From Plutella xylostella (Eukaryota; Arthropoda; Insecta; Lepidoptera; Plutellidae): a DNA stretch of 64,000 nucleotides. The notes beneath the pieces are model-generated. The model did no database searches. It had not been told where the DNA came from and saw nothing but the letters and a program-made list of their open reading frames with translations. The position numbers and the translations under genes are program-made. Positions 45,758 through 55,613 of this stretch are shown here, piece by piece (positions within the stretch are counted from its first letter, which is position 1; each line of letters starts with the position of its first letter). The DNA lies in the NCBI RefSeq assembly GCF_932276165.1, contig NC_063983.1, positions 4,533,501 through 4,597,500 on the forward strand. The letters are read 5' to 3'.

Positions 45758-46082
45758 TCTATTCTATTCTCTGTGGGGGTGTAAGTACCTGCACCTGGCT
45801 CTCTCGAGTGGAACCTTTGTGCATATCCCCAAGGTCTAAACTGCCTTCCTAAGCTTGAACCATTTCCCACCACGCTGGTCCACTGCGGGTTGGTGGGTTC
45901 ACATATCTAGATGTGCTAAATCTAGATATGCAGGTTTCCTCACGATGTTTTCCTTCACCGTTAGAGCGATGGTATACATTGTACTTAAGTTAAAAGAACT
46001 CATTGGTACATGTCAGCGCCGTGATTCGAACCCGCATCTCTTGCGTGAGAAGCGGGCGCTTACCCGACTGAGCTACCACCGC
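45758..46082 (-). mobile_element. tRNA-headed SINE with 13-bp target duplication
   Basis: Full-length member of the family at 11187. It is flanked by a 13-bp direct repeat GCCCAAACTCGAT (45745-45757 and 46083-46095). Box A TAGCTCAGTCGGG, box B GGTTCGAATC, central ACGGTGAAGG block, tail unit AGAAT. The intact duplication indicates a recent insertion. Confidence 0.9.
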
Positions 46083-46274
46083 GCCCAAACTCGATGCTTT
46101 TAGCTATTAAATCTTTGAAATAAAATTCAGTCACCTCCGTGTTACTGCCCTCATCAGATCCTCACGAGACCATGCCTCAACCAGCACCATGAGACTGTGT
46201 TTTTGAATCCTAACCTAATCTTCCTACGTATTGTCATCACTTAGATCCATTCACTATATTCCTGCTCCTCATCC

Positions 46275-46469
46275 CAGGGCCGTGGGGAGGCACGTCAGCT
46301 TTTTAAAGACATCAGCAGCAGACTAATAGAAGTCTCAAGGGACCCTAGGGCTGGCACTTACCTATCACAAAGGCTAAGCATCGCTATATAGCGGGGTAAC
46401 GCGGCCAGCGTCTTGGGTACCCTACCCAACAGTGGCAGCGATCTGGCCAGCATCTTCTTTTTAGTTTAA
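46275..46469 (+). pseudogene. Non-LTR retrotransposon ORF2, C-terminal end
   Basis: The frame reads ARQLFKDISSRLIEVSRDPR, then AGTYLSQRLSIAI, an in-frame TAG (46389-46391), and RGNAASVLGTLPNSGSDLAS, ending with TAA at 46467. The ...YLxQRLSIAxQRGNAASVLGT ending is the C-terminus of a LINE ORF2 family distinct from the CR1/L2-like and RTE copies here; I do not assign its clade. The TAG lies where related proteins are expected to have Gln, so one base change would explain it. AT-rich 3' untranslated sequence follows. Confidence 0.6.
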
Positions 46470-48100
46470 TTTTAATTTTATATTAGTGAGTTTTAGTTAG
46501 GCATTAATAATTATAATTTAATCAAGAAGTACCATGGACTTAACTAATAAAAAAACATTATCATTTAATTTATTGAATATAGTATAAGAATTATGCTTCC
46601 TCAATTTCAAATCAAATTATGTTGGTGTCATAAAAGTTGAAAAAGTGCAATGACAACCAATGTGCAGTGATTTTGTGTCTGTACACAATTAGATCGCGAG
46701 CTGTCAGTGCCGCCTAAACCGACGTGACCCTTCTTTGGAGGCCACCGGCCGACTGAGTCAAACGTCGCTTGTGTTTATGATTTTATAACACAGTAAGCCG
46801 CCATAGATATTTGTATGAAGATTTGAGGGAAAAAAATTGCTCAAGTTTGGGATTAATTTACACAAAATAAGTGTGTGTTTATTAAAAAACAAGGTATTTA
46901 GCGCCTAGTCCAAGCATTTATCTTTATAATTTGATAAGAATCATATGAAAATTCTTGATAATTACGACACAGTTGTTACAATACGGGAGTGTGATTTACT
47001 GGTTTTTCGTAATTAATTTACAGTTATGCATAAGCATTTACTTAAATTCGAATGATTCAGCACCTAGCTAGACTCTTCGGCTACCTGTGTGATTTTTTTC
47101 AAGGCTGTAGAGCATCATTTACTACATAATTCTATGACAATGCCAACCCTCGATTGCCTATTGCCGACCCTTAAGTATTATTTGTTAATATACTGATGCG
47201 CTGTTATAACCTTTAATAGAGCCTTTGTGAAATATAGATAGACTCAATAATCTTGTCAATTATCAAAAAAATAAATAAATTTACAATGAATAAGTATAGT
47301 GTTATTCTATTATAATTATATTCAAGTAAGGTCGTTAATACCATAAATTTTTCGACGAACAACTTTTGTTGTATCGTAAAAAAGAACCACTCTAATCAAC
47401 AAAGGTCCCATTATTGTTTTTTGCGAATTTTTTAAAGTCAAACATGCAATCAATGTTGTTCAAAATTATTTGTTGAATCACCCTTTCGGCTTAATATACT
47501 TACCACTTTTACCACAACCTGAAATAAAATAAAATAATAAAATATGGTTTGTATGCAATTCACCGACCCCTCAACATGCCTTTACTACATATACCAGACT
47601 CGAATTGCGCTCTAATTCCAACACACGCCAATTGAGAGACGCTACTATGAATCTGGAGGGTCACTGTAGCTTACGAAAAACAAAGCTTCGAAGTTTCGCA
47701 GTGTAACCACGACTCTACATCATCGCATTAAGCGTACCTATTACATAGAGATTTCCACAGATATACCAGCGCAGTGTCCTTACCAAAGGCGCTGCATTAG
47801 CAGAGACACTTTTTTGATGGACAGAAAATTTATAATGATTATTGTATAATTTAATTAATAATGATATTTGATTAACTTTGCGTTAGTTGAACAATAATGC
47901 TATCAGTGTCAAATAAAGTTTATCTTTCTTTCTTTCTATGCCAGCTTCTTTGTCGGTTTCCTGTAAATCTAGAATAACCCTACGTCCAGCCAGCCGTCTC
48001 CACATCACAGCTAAGAGAGCCATGAATCAACGGCATCCAATGTAATGTCCTGTGATCGAACACGGTATAGCTTTCACTACGAACGAGGCTGCAAAGTGAG
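46470..48100. other. Mostly anonymous DNA with two repeat remnants
   Basis: 47370-47510 holds a diverged, reversed relic of the CAGGGTG-type MITE (TTCGGCTTAATATACTTACC, TTTTGCGAATTTTTTAAA). 47912-47937 is a LINE 3' terminus, GTCAAATAAAGTTTATCTTT with a TTTC tail. 46680-46770 is GC-richer. No exon supported. Confidence 0.45.
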
Positions 48101-48102
48101 CG

Positions 48103-48227
48103 TATAAATATGCGGGAGACAGAGTCGTCCGCCATTGACAGGAGCTGATTTTAATTTGTGCACCACTTCCCGCCATTAGGCACGTCCGTGGCGAGGGACT
48201 GGCGGCGAGACAAGTGCTAGTGGAGAG
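48103..48227 (+). promoter_or_regulatory. Possible promoter and short first exon
   Basis: TATAAATA at 48103-48110, an initiator-like CCATTG with its A at 48134 (31 bases downstream of the first T), then GC-rich sequence to AG|GTATTT at 48226-48233, a plausible 5' splice site. The spacing fits a TATA promoter. All three motifs are short and could be chance; there is no coding sequence and no expression evidence in the sequence itself. Confidence 0.25.
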
Positions 48228-48811
48228 GTATTTTATCAGTGAACCTGAAATTCTCGAAGCCTGGAAAATGCCTGTTTATATATAAAACAAAAAGAGCTAA
48301 GCCTTAAGCTTATTCACCACCCTTTGTCACGCATTATACAGCAATTGATTTTGAAATACATATTTAATTTATATGATGGGGCTCTTCATCACAAAACTTC
48401 ATTGAATCTACCTGAATTATTGGTACTTAAATAAACACAATAAAACAACTTTATATCTTTTAAAATGTACCTATTTACAAACAACCCATTGACCAATTTA
48501 ATAAAAAAAATACCTATTGTTAATTCTAAATTCCTACCACAATAATTTTAACATTAAATAGAAGAAACACTACAACGCACGTTGTGTCGGCGAGTGTACA
48601 CATGTCGATCGCAGGCTGTGCCGTTAGCGTGTTGTCAGGCGCGCGGCTTCCTGCCGGCTGATGTATTCCACGATAGCGGGGAATAATGGACATAACTAGA
48701 GCTTTTTGTTCCAGCGATTCGGGACTTCCTCCCTAGTATAAACAATACTTTGGATTCGCTTTGTTTTGTGTCTAAATAAAAAAATACCTATATTTACGCC
48801 TAATTATAATA
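48228..48811. other. Anonymous spacer
   Basis: AT-rich except 48580-48690. Nothing recognised. Confidence 0.4.
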
Positions 48812-49159
48812 TAATCACACAATAATAATGTCCTCCTAGTCGAATTTCGACCACGGCGGCCAATCTCATTTGAGATCAGCCACGGGACTAGATTATAATT
48901 ATGAAGTGCCCAAGTGTGCATAATACACAGGGACAGATTGATCGACACGACTGCAGAGAGCTAGGCGCAGGACCGACTGCTTTACATTCCCATCCGACAG
49001 CATGGATCGTTTCACTTTTTCGGACATCAGGTGATCCTATGTCCTAACTAAACTTGGAACCACAATTTAGAAATACAAATTGATGAATACCTACCGGGAA
49101 TTGAACCCGGGACATCAGGGTTGTGAAGCGAAGCTTCTACCACTAGATCACAGAGGCAG
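48812..49159 (-). mobile_element. tRNA-headed SINE, second type
   Basis: The minus strand begins TGCCTCTGTGATCTAGTGGT (box A) and has CCCGGGTTCAATTCCCGG (box B and T-arm pairing) about 50 bases on, resembling a tRNA but without an acceptor-stem match. The body contains GCAGTCGGTCCTGCGCCTAG and GATTGGCCGCCGTGGTCGAA and ends in an AATAAT-type tail near 48820. A different SINE family from 11187 and 62530. Confidence 0.7.
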
Positions 49160-49386
49160 TTAAACATAATCAAATCCAGGACCTTATACAATACAGCACA
49201 TACAAGCAATATTATACTATGCTGGGTACCGGGGATAGCGATATATACCTAGTGTCTGTAGTCAGTTAGTGTCAATTGAACATAGCTGTTTGCACCACTG
49301 ACTATTGAAGTGTTTTTTCGTTAAAGTAAATGAAACACCTTTCCTAACCCCGCTGATTCGTCGTGCAGTGCATAATTAAGCGGACG

Positions 49387-49770
49387 CCAAGGAGTCCCTC
49401 TATAAATCGAAGAACGAACGAACAAGAATTGTCACACAAATTCAAATGTTTTAAACGACGTAAAATTTTTGAAATTATACGTCGATAGTCATAATACTAC
49501 TCTACCACCATTTCACAAAGGCCCCGTCATTAAGAAGGAAAGAAATTGAGAAATAAACTCCGCGGGCATGTTTTCCATTTTTTGCTTATATCTAGTACAA
49601 TTTTACTTAAGTAAGTACATAATTTTTACAACAGCCTTAGCTGAGGTGGACAAGACTACGCGTTTTTGTAGTTTAAATAATCCTTTATAATATACTATCT
49701 CGTCGTATTAAGCGTGCCGATTCTGTAACAATTCTCGACCGTTAGTTTTTCGTCATATAGAGTGACCCCC
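49387..49770. mobile_element. MITE with GGGGTYACTCTATA ends, copy 3 (foldback form)
   Basis: The left end GGAGTCCCTCTATAAATCGA and AACGAACGAACAAGAATTGT, and the right end TCGTCATATAGAGTGACCCC. The right half carries, inverted, the left arm of copy 1 (AATCGGCACGCTTAATACGA against GATCGGCACGTTTGATACAA), so this 384-bp copy has longer inverted arms than copies 1 and 2. Confidence 0.6.
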
Positions 49771-50214
49771 GGGTTCGGGGCTGCGGTATCGTCTCCGCAT
49801 GCGCCGCTGGAGCCTCGTGAATCGTGGAACCATCGGGCAGCCGCGCCACAGTGGACGCATATATATACTGAAAAAATATTCTACGCCGCTGCAGGCTGAG
49901 GGTGCCGTTTCAATGGCTTATACCCACCTACATAATATAGGTATATTATGTATTCGCGATATCCGGACCGGCTACCTACTTACTATACTGACGTACTTTT
50001 ATTTAAACTCTTATCATATTATGTTATGCATTTATATTGTACCTATTGTATTATTTATCGTTTATTAATAAACTTAGTATTATTCACGTCTTATTATTTA
50101 TAAATATATATTTTACTTAATGTACCTACTTACTTATATCTACTTATACACCTACCTAGCTTACTCAAATATACACACATTCCACACATACACACACACA
50201 CACAACACAACACA
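49771..50214. other. Anonymous spacer
   Basis: The first 150 bases are GC-rich, the remainder very AT-rich, with a CACACA tract at 50190-50205. No feature recognised. Confidence 0.4.
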
Positions 50215-50482
50215 ACCCATCCTAATTAATATACCTCGCGTTCGTGACTGAGGTCACAACTCTAAGGGCCAGCTGAAAACCAGCGCTGTGGCCTCTCTGG
50301 CCACAGCACACGCTGAGCTGGTGCCTTTTTGACGCTCTGGACAGCAACCTTGTTTGTTTATATTGTATTATTTTCTGTTTTTTCATATATATTTTTTGTA
50401 GTATTCTTTTGTTCTTTTTGTTTCTGTTTTTATTGTTCAGTGTGTCAAATAAATGTTTCTTTCTTTCTTTCTTTCTTTCAAT
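50215..50482 (+). mobile_element. 5'-truncated LINE 3' end with TTTC tail and conserved-looking stem-loop
   Basis: Ends GTGTCAAATAAATGTTTCTT with a TTTC repeat tail (50452-50479), the same arrangement as the terminus at 47912. It contains a strong hairpin GCTGTGGCCTCTCTGGCCAC at 50283-50305 inside a longer imperfect stem (50270-50322). 3' stem-loops of this kind are used by some LINE reverse transcriptases to recognise their RNA; here that is an inference. Confidence 0.55.
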
Positions 50483-52556
50483 ACATGATATACTGATTTT
50501 GACGAATGTTTTTATTTCAATTGGTTGTTTTAGGTGGTTCTTCTGACAAATTATTTTTAAGTGCATTTTTAGTTTTACATCATTTATAGTTTTTTACACA
50601 AGTCTCAATAAACTTATAATAATGTATTATTCCTTTTTTAAAAGGCGGGGGGGACTATAAATTACTGTCACATTTACATTTAATACATGTATTAGGCGCT
50701 GCCAAAGGCAGTTACTAAAATAAATTTTCAAAACCTTCACTTTTCATCTGCTTTTAATTTAACCTTTGGATATGTTTAACCAATAAAATTATATTTCATC
50801 GACTAAAACGTATGGCAATTTGATATCTCTGAAATAAAATCATCAACTAAACCAACACCATTATAGAACGCGCGTAACCACTGACGCCTGCGGAGGTGTT
50901 TGACATTAGCGCGGAATAAACATCCGACCCTACGTGCTAACGACTGAGCCATCGGCGCCCAGCCCAGGCCCCAAGTCCGGTAACCAATGGCGGGACCGTT
51001 GTGTGTCGGCAGCATGAGTTTCGCACTGTACAGTCCTCGAAATATGGCCCGTTTGAACAGCTACACAAATTTGCTATTTACTCTTGATTTACTTGATGAA
51101 ATACATAAAAAGACACATAATCTGGCTTATTTTTAACGGCTTAAAGAAAAAATAACTTTTGAGGCACCTAAAGTTACTTATTGTTTACATTTTTTATGAT
51201 TTAGATTTGACACCAGCTGTCATCCCATACATTTTCGAGCTGTCCAAACGGGTCTATTATATTTTGACGACTTTAGGTATTAATTATCTGCGTTATAGGA
51301 AATATTTATTGCATATTTCTAAAAGAACTAACGTTAATAAACAGTAATAAGTATTAAGTGTTTCAAATTGCACTAACTCAGTAACCAAGTAAAGAAAACG
51401 GATACCTAAAATCGGAAAACCATTAAGACGACACAGCATTGAGCCGCCATTCCTTAGCAGACTTGAGGCCCAGATTTATTCACTGACAGCGCCGGAGATG
51501 GGACACGAAGCTCTTATTGTGCTGCAAACAACTTGTACTGCACGTAACTGTGTTCGGCAGATTGGCTCCTCTTGATTATTGTTTAGTGGTGTCTCTCGCA
51601 AGCTTTGATTAAAAGGTTTTCTTGTAGTCATTGTAGGATAAAAATATGACTATCGCCTTAGGCGCTCCTCTCACGACAGCGGATATAGGTAATAATATGC
51701 GAAGTAACGGGGTAGTAAGCACTGAAAACCGAGGTCCTGACATCCCTTTTAGAACAGGCGCGGAACCATATCAAACATTTCTCAAAGCGCTTTCAAGTCC
51801 AAATATCAATACAACAATAAGCCACAAACAATGCAAAACACATATTGACAAATCATTCGGGCCCCCACTCCTTCGCGAAACAAAGCTCGAGATGGCAGAT
51901 CAGCAGGCAATAAATACACTGGCCGCCAGAAAGTTAGGCACATTTGCAATTCACGTTGCGTGTCCCGCCCACTCGCGGGCTATCGGCCCGGGTATCGGCA
52001 TGCCATTAGACATCAAGACTAGTTGCTAAGTACAGAGCGAATTTTTAAATGGCGGATTTGCTGAAAATGATTTTTTTGTAGGACCCAGAAATAAGTAGAT
52101 ATAACTAAGTTATGTTTAGTTGAAAATCATTTTTTTTGACTTGTGCAAGTTTTATTCTTAATTTTCTTTAAGAAAAACCTTACAGTAATGTCACTATTCT
52201 ACGATAGTATAATTATCATCTTTTAGTAATTTATTTTACAAAGCAAACGAAGTTTGAACTCCTTTGACCGACATATTTTTTTCTCAATATATAACTGGCC
52301 ATTGAGTCGCTCACCTACTAGGAATAACTGCAGAGATGACCGCATATTTTTTATTTACCTACCAAAATATTTGAAACCCTTTGACCTAATTAAGACCTCA
52401 AGCTTGCATCTTATTAGAGAGAGCGGTGCGTTGACATTCCGCACTCGTGATCGGTCGATGGGTAAGGCGATCGCGACACCCGACACTGCGGATCATCTGT
52501 CGTTGACGATACTGCTCTCGTTCCTAACTGATCACTAGAGATTTTATATTATGGTT
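50483..52556. other. Anonymous DNA with weak tRNA-like motif
   Basis: 50880-50990 (minus) contains GGGCGCCGATGGCTCAGTCG, a box A-like head, without a clear box B. 51640-52030 is GC-richer and holds a 127-codon open frame without recognisable domains. No gene is called. Confidence 0.4.
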
Positions 52557-52558
52557 TA

Positions 52559-52747
52559 CAGATTGTTGCAAAAACGGTATACTAAGTCGAAAGGGGGATG
52601 GCTCAAGGGGTCATTCTGAACAACTTTTGTTCTACAGATTTTGGAAATTCACGAAAAAATTATATAGAAACTTTGTTGGTCACATGACTTTGATGACCCC
52701 CTGAGTCACCGCCTTTTGGCTTAGTATACCCTTTTTGTAACACCCTG
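52559..52747. mobile_element. CAGGGTG-type MITE, 189 bp
   Basis: The right terminus reads CAGGGTGTTACAAAAAGGGT inward; the left is diverged (CAGATTGTTGCAAAAACGGT). TA flanks at 52557-52558 and 52748-52749. The interior AAGGGGTCATTCTGAACAAC is shared with the fragment at 44593. Confidence 0.7.
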
Positions 52748-52814
52748 TACTTATATAGTGTATAACTAATATTCGTATAGCACACATTAAACTAAACACA
52801 TATATATATGTGTC

Positions 52815-53145
52815 TACACTAGATCTAATCGTAGACTATCACGGCGTCTATGCGTAGTGATGATCAGTTGGGCCATGATCACCGCGGACAGGCGCATACG
52901 CCACGGGGCCTTGGATGCGCGTACGGAACGCGTCTCATGCGTATCGGGTTCACGCTACATTCCCTGGACGCATGATCATTTACACTAGATCTAATAGTAG
53001 ACTATCACGGCGTCTATGCGTAGTGATGATCAGTTGGGCCATGATCACCGCGGACAGGCGCATACGCCACGGGGCCTTGGATGCGCTTACGGAGCGCGTC
53101 TCATGCGTATCGGGTTCAGCTACATTCCCTGGACGCATGATCATT
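52815..53145 (+). repeat. 166-bp GC-rich tandem duplication
   Basis: Unit 1 is 52815-52980, unit 2 is 52981-53145. They differ by a few substitutions (for example CTAATCG/CTAATAG) and a 1-base deletion (CACGCT/CAGCT). The unit begins TACACTAGATCTAAT and ends GGACGCATGATCATT, is far richer in G+C than its surroundings, and has many ATGCG/CGCAT motifs in both orientations. Origin unknown. Confidence 0.9.
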
Positions 53146-53168
53146 TCATAAATGTATGCTTATTTATA

Positions 53169-53306
53169 CAGGGTGTCGCAAAAAGGGTATACTAAGCCGA
53201 AATCTTCATGTGCAGCGTATTATACGAGCCCAAAAATTAAATCAGAATTTAAACTTCGCGAAAAAAAATATTTATTTTTTTCTGCTACTCTTTTTGCAAC
53301 ACCCTG
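53169..53306. mobile_element. CAGGGTG-type MITE, 138 bp
   Basis: The left end CAGGGTGTCGCAAAAAGGGT and the complement of CAGGGTGTTGCAAAAAGAGT at the right, TA flanks at 53167-53168 and 53307-53308. It lies just right of the tandem duplication. The interior AAAATTAAATCAGAATTT relates it to the 41245 copy. Confidence 0.75.
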
Positions 53307-53863
53307 TATATGATCATAAGGGTATCCACGGGGCTTCTTTGTAGAATTATCGTGCATATGCAATGTAGATTTCTATTATCTTTGCTAAAGTTGTACCTAT
53401 ATTTAGAAATAAATACTACAGTATGGAATTTTACTAATAAAGGTGTCTCAGAAGTTTTATAATAAGATAAACATTAAAAAAAAAATTAAAAAGTCTTTAT
53501 TGACACCATACTTAAAATCAAAAATGTAAGCTGAGAAACTTGAAAACATAAAATTTAAACATTTAAAACAAAATTTTAAAACTTTTAAGAATTTAAAATT
53601 TGTACTAAACTTAAAATTAAATAGTATTTAAAAAAACATATCAAAAAACTTAAGAATTTACAAATAATAGAAATAATAATATTGGTGATGTTTTTCCTAT
53701 GAGTGTGTCAGTGACCCTCACACTAGGCTAGGCCTGTATCGTGAGTAGTCTGATAAGGAGTTTATTTCTAAAGTAATTACCAATGTCTGACAGGTGGCTT
53801 ATTAATTCAAAAATAATTATACGAATATATATAAAAACTTACTTATATATAAAAACAAATATA
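53307..53863. other. AT-rich spacer with possible retroposon end
   Basis: 53470-53510 on the minus strand reads GTGTCAATAAAGACTTTTTA followed by T-rich sequence; an AATAAA signal is present but the element cannot be named. 53700-53790 has CTAGGCTAGGCCTGTATCGT, related to part of the SINE at 62580. Confidence 0.35.
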
Positions 53864-55613
53864 CAGGGTGGCCCAAAGAGTGACGTCCAAAGGAAAATGT
53901 TAGATTCCTTAGGTCAAGGGGTAGCCAAATCACCCCCATGTATGTTCAGCAATTTTTAGTAGTTTAGGAGTTATGATTTTTTTTCCAAATTTTCTACGAA
54001 AGTCGACCTCAGTGGATTAATTATGTTTTATTATTTTTTTGGATAACTTTTTTTAAGTATTTTTTATTTTTGCGTGATCCTCTTAAGTTGTTCTTTTAAC
54101 CATAAAAGTTTCAGCTTCCTAGCTGTAATGTAAGTTAGTTATTTTTTTATCGAAAGTTCGAATTATATCATCGAGCTAGACTGCTCTGAATTTTCTACTT
54201 GAAATTAAAAATTGAAAAAGATATTCTCATGGTCCCTTATTCATTTTAAAAACTCCGCAAGGTTCCAATATTACATAAAAATAAAAATAAACTATTGCTT
54301 AATAGGGTATTATTTGTAGAAAAAAGCCTTCAAAGGTACCTGGGTGGAAATTACCTATTTAGTAAATTGTTTCAGAAAGTTGAAATATTCCTGTTATGTC
54401 ATTACTAAGGACTAATTAAGTTAGAAAATGTATCAAATTAAAGGGAAAATTAAATTATTTACTTGTTTTTTAATTTACGTTACATTTTTGAATGTAAATT
54501 CTTAGAAAAATGTTTTAGTCTGAGTAGTAAGATTTATGAGATAATTTTTTTATTAATAATAAGTAAATAAACTCTAATAATTATTTTACACATTTACTCA
54601 CAATAAATTTTCAAAATGGCGACCTCCCATAGCAATACACAACCTACTTCTACGCAAGAAATTTTCTTTAAGTCAAAAAAGTGACAAATGTAAAAAATAT
54701 GACATTTGGCAAAAGGTTAAACATGTAAAAAAAGTACCTTTTCTCAAAAATATGACATCTGTCAAAAAGTTACATCTGAATGAAACAGAGAAGCGTATAG
54801 GCGACTTAAAGAAAATTTCTTGCGTAGATGTAGGTTGTGTATTGCTATGGGAGGACGCCATTTTGAAAATTTTGTGTGAGCAAATGTGTAAAATAATTAT
54901 TAGAGTTTATTTACTTATTATTAATAATAAAATTATCTCATAAATCTTACTACTCAGACTAAAACATTTTTCTAAGAATTTACATTCAAAAATGTAACTT
55001 AAATTTTAAAAAAAGTAAATAATTTAATTTTCCCTTTAATTTGATACATTTTCTAACTTAATTAGTCCTTAGTAATGACATAACAGGAATATTTCAACTT
55101 TCTGAAACAATTTACTAATTAGGTAATTTCCACCCAGGTACCTTTGAAGGCTTTTTTCTACAAATAATACCCTATTAAGCAATAGTTTATTTTTATTTTT
55201 ATGTAATATTGGAACCTTGCGGAGTTTTTAAAATGAATAAGGGACCATGAGAATATCTTTTTCAATTTTTAATTTCAAGTAGAAAATTCAGAGCAGTCTA
55301 GCTCGATGATATAATTCGAACTTTCGATAAAAAAATAACTAACTTACATTACAGCTAGGAAGCTGAAACTTTTATGGTTAAAAGAACAACTTAAGAGGAT
55401 CACGCAAAAATAAAAAATACTTAAAAAAAGTTATCCAAAAAAATAATAAAACATAATTAATCCACTGAGGTCGACTTTCGTAGAAAATTTGGAAAAAAAA
55501 TCATAACTCCTAAACTACTAAAAATTGCTGAACATACATGGGGGTGATTTGGCTACCCCTTGACCTAAGGAATCTAACATTTTCCTTTGGACGTCACTCT
55601 TTGGGCCACCCTG
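53864..55613. mobile_element. 1.75-kb foldback element with arms of about 810 bp
   Basis: The left arm (53864-54674) and right arm (54803-55613) are inverted copies over nearly their whole length; only scattered differences and small indels are seen. The spacer is about 128 bp. The ends are CAGGGTGGCCCAAAGAGTGA with TA directly outside on both sides (53862-53863 and 55614-55615), consistent with a Tc1/mariner-type target. The arms share no long open frame. The CAGGGTGGCC end is distinct from the CAGGGTGTTGC family nearby. A transcript would form an extremely long hairpin. Confidence 0.9.

Noticed and set aside
49080..49159. tRNA-like sequence with good box A and box B
   Set aside because: Acceptor stem does not pair and it continues into a SINE body, so not a tRNA gene. 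The same applies to the heads at 11460, 40030, 46040, 61240, 62720 and 25100.
51646..52029. 127-codon open frame in a GC-richer patch
   Set aside because: No domain or low-complexity signature I know, no promoter or splice sites that fit; left as anonymous.
52915..53151. 78-codon frame with an internal repeat
   Set aside because: It is the translation of the 166-bp tandem duplication, not evidence for a protein.
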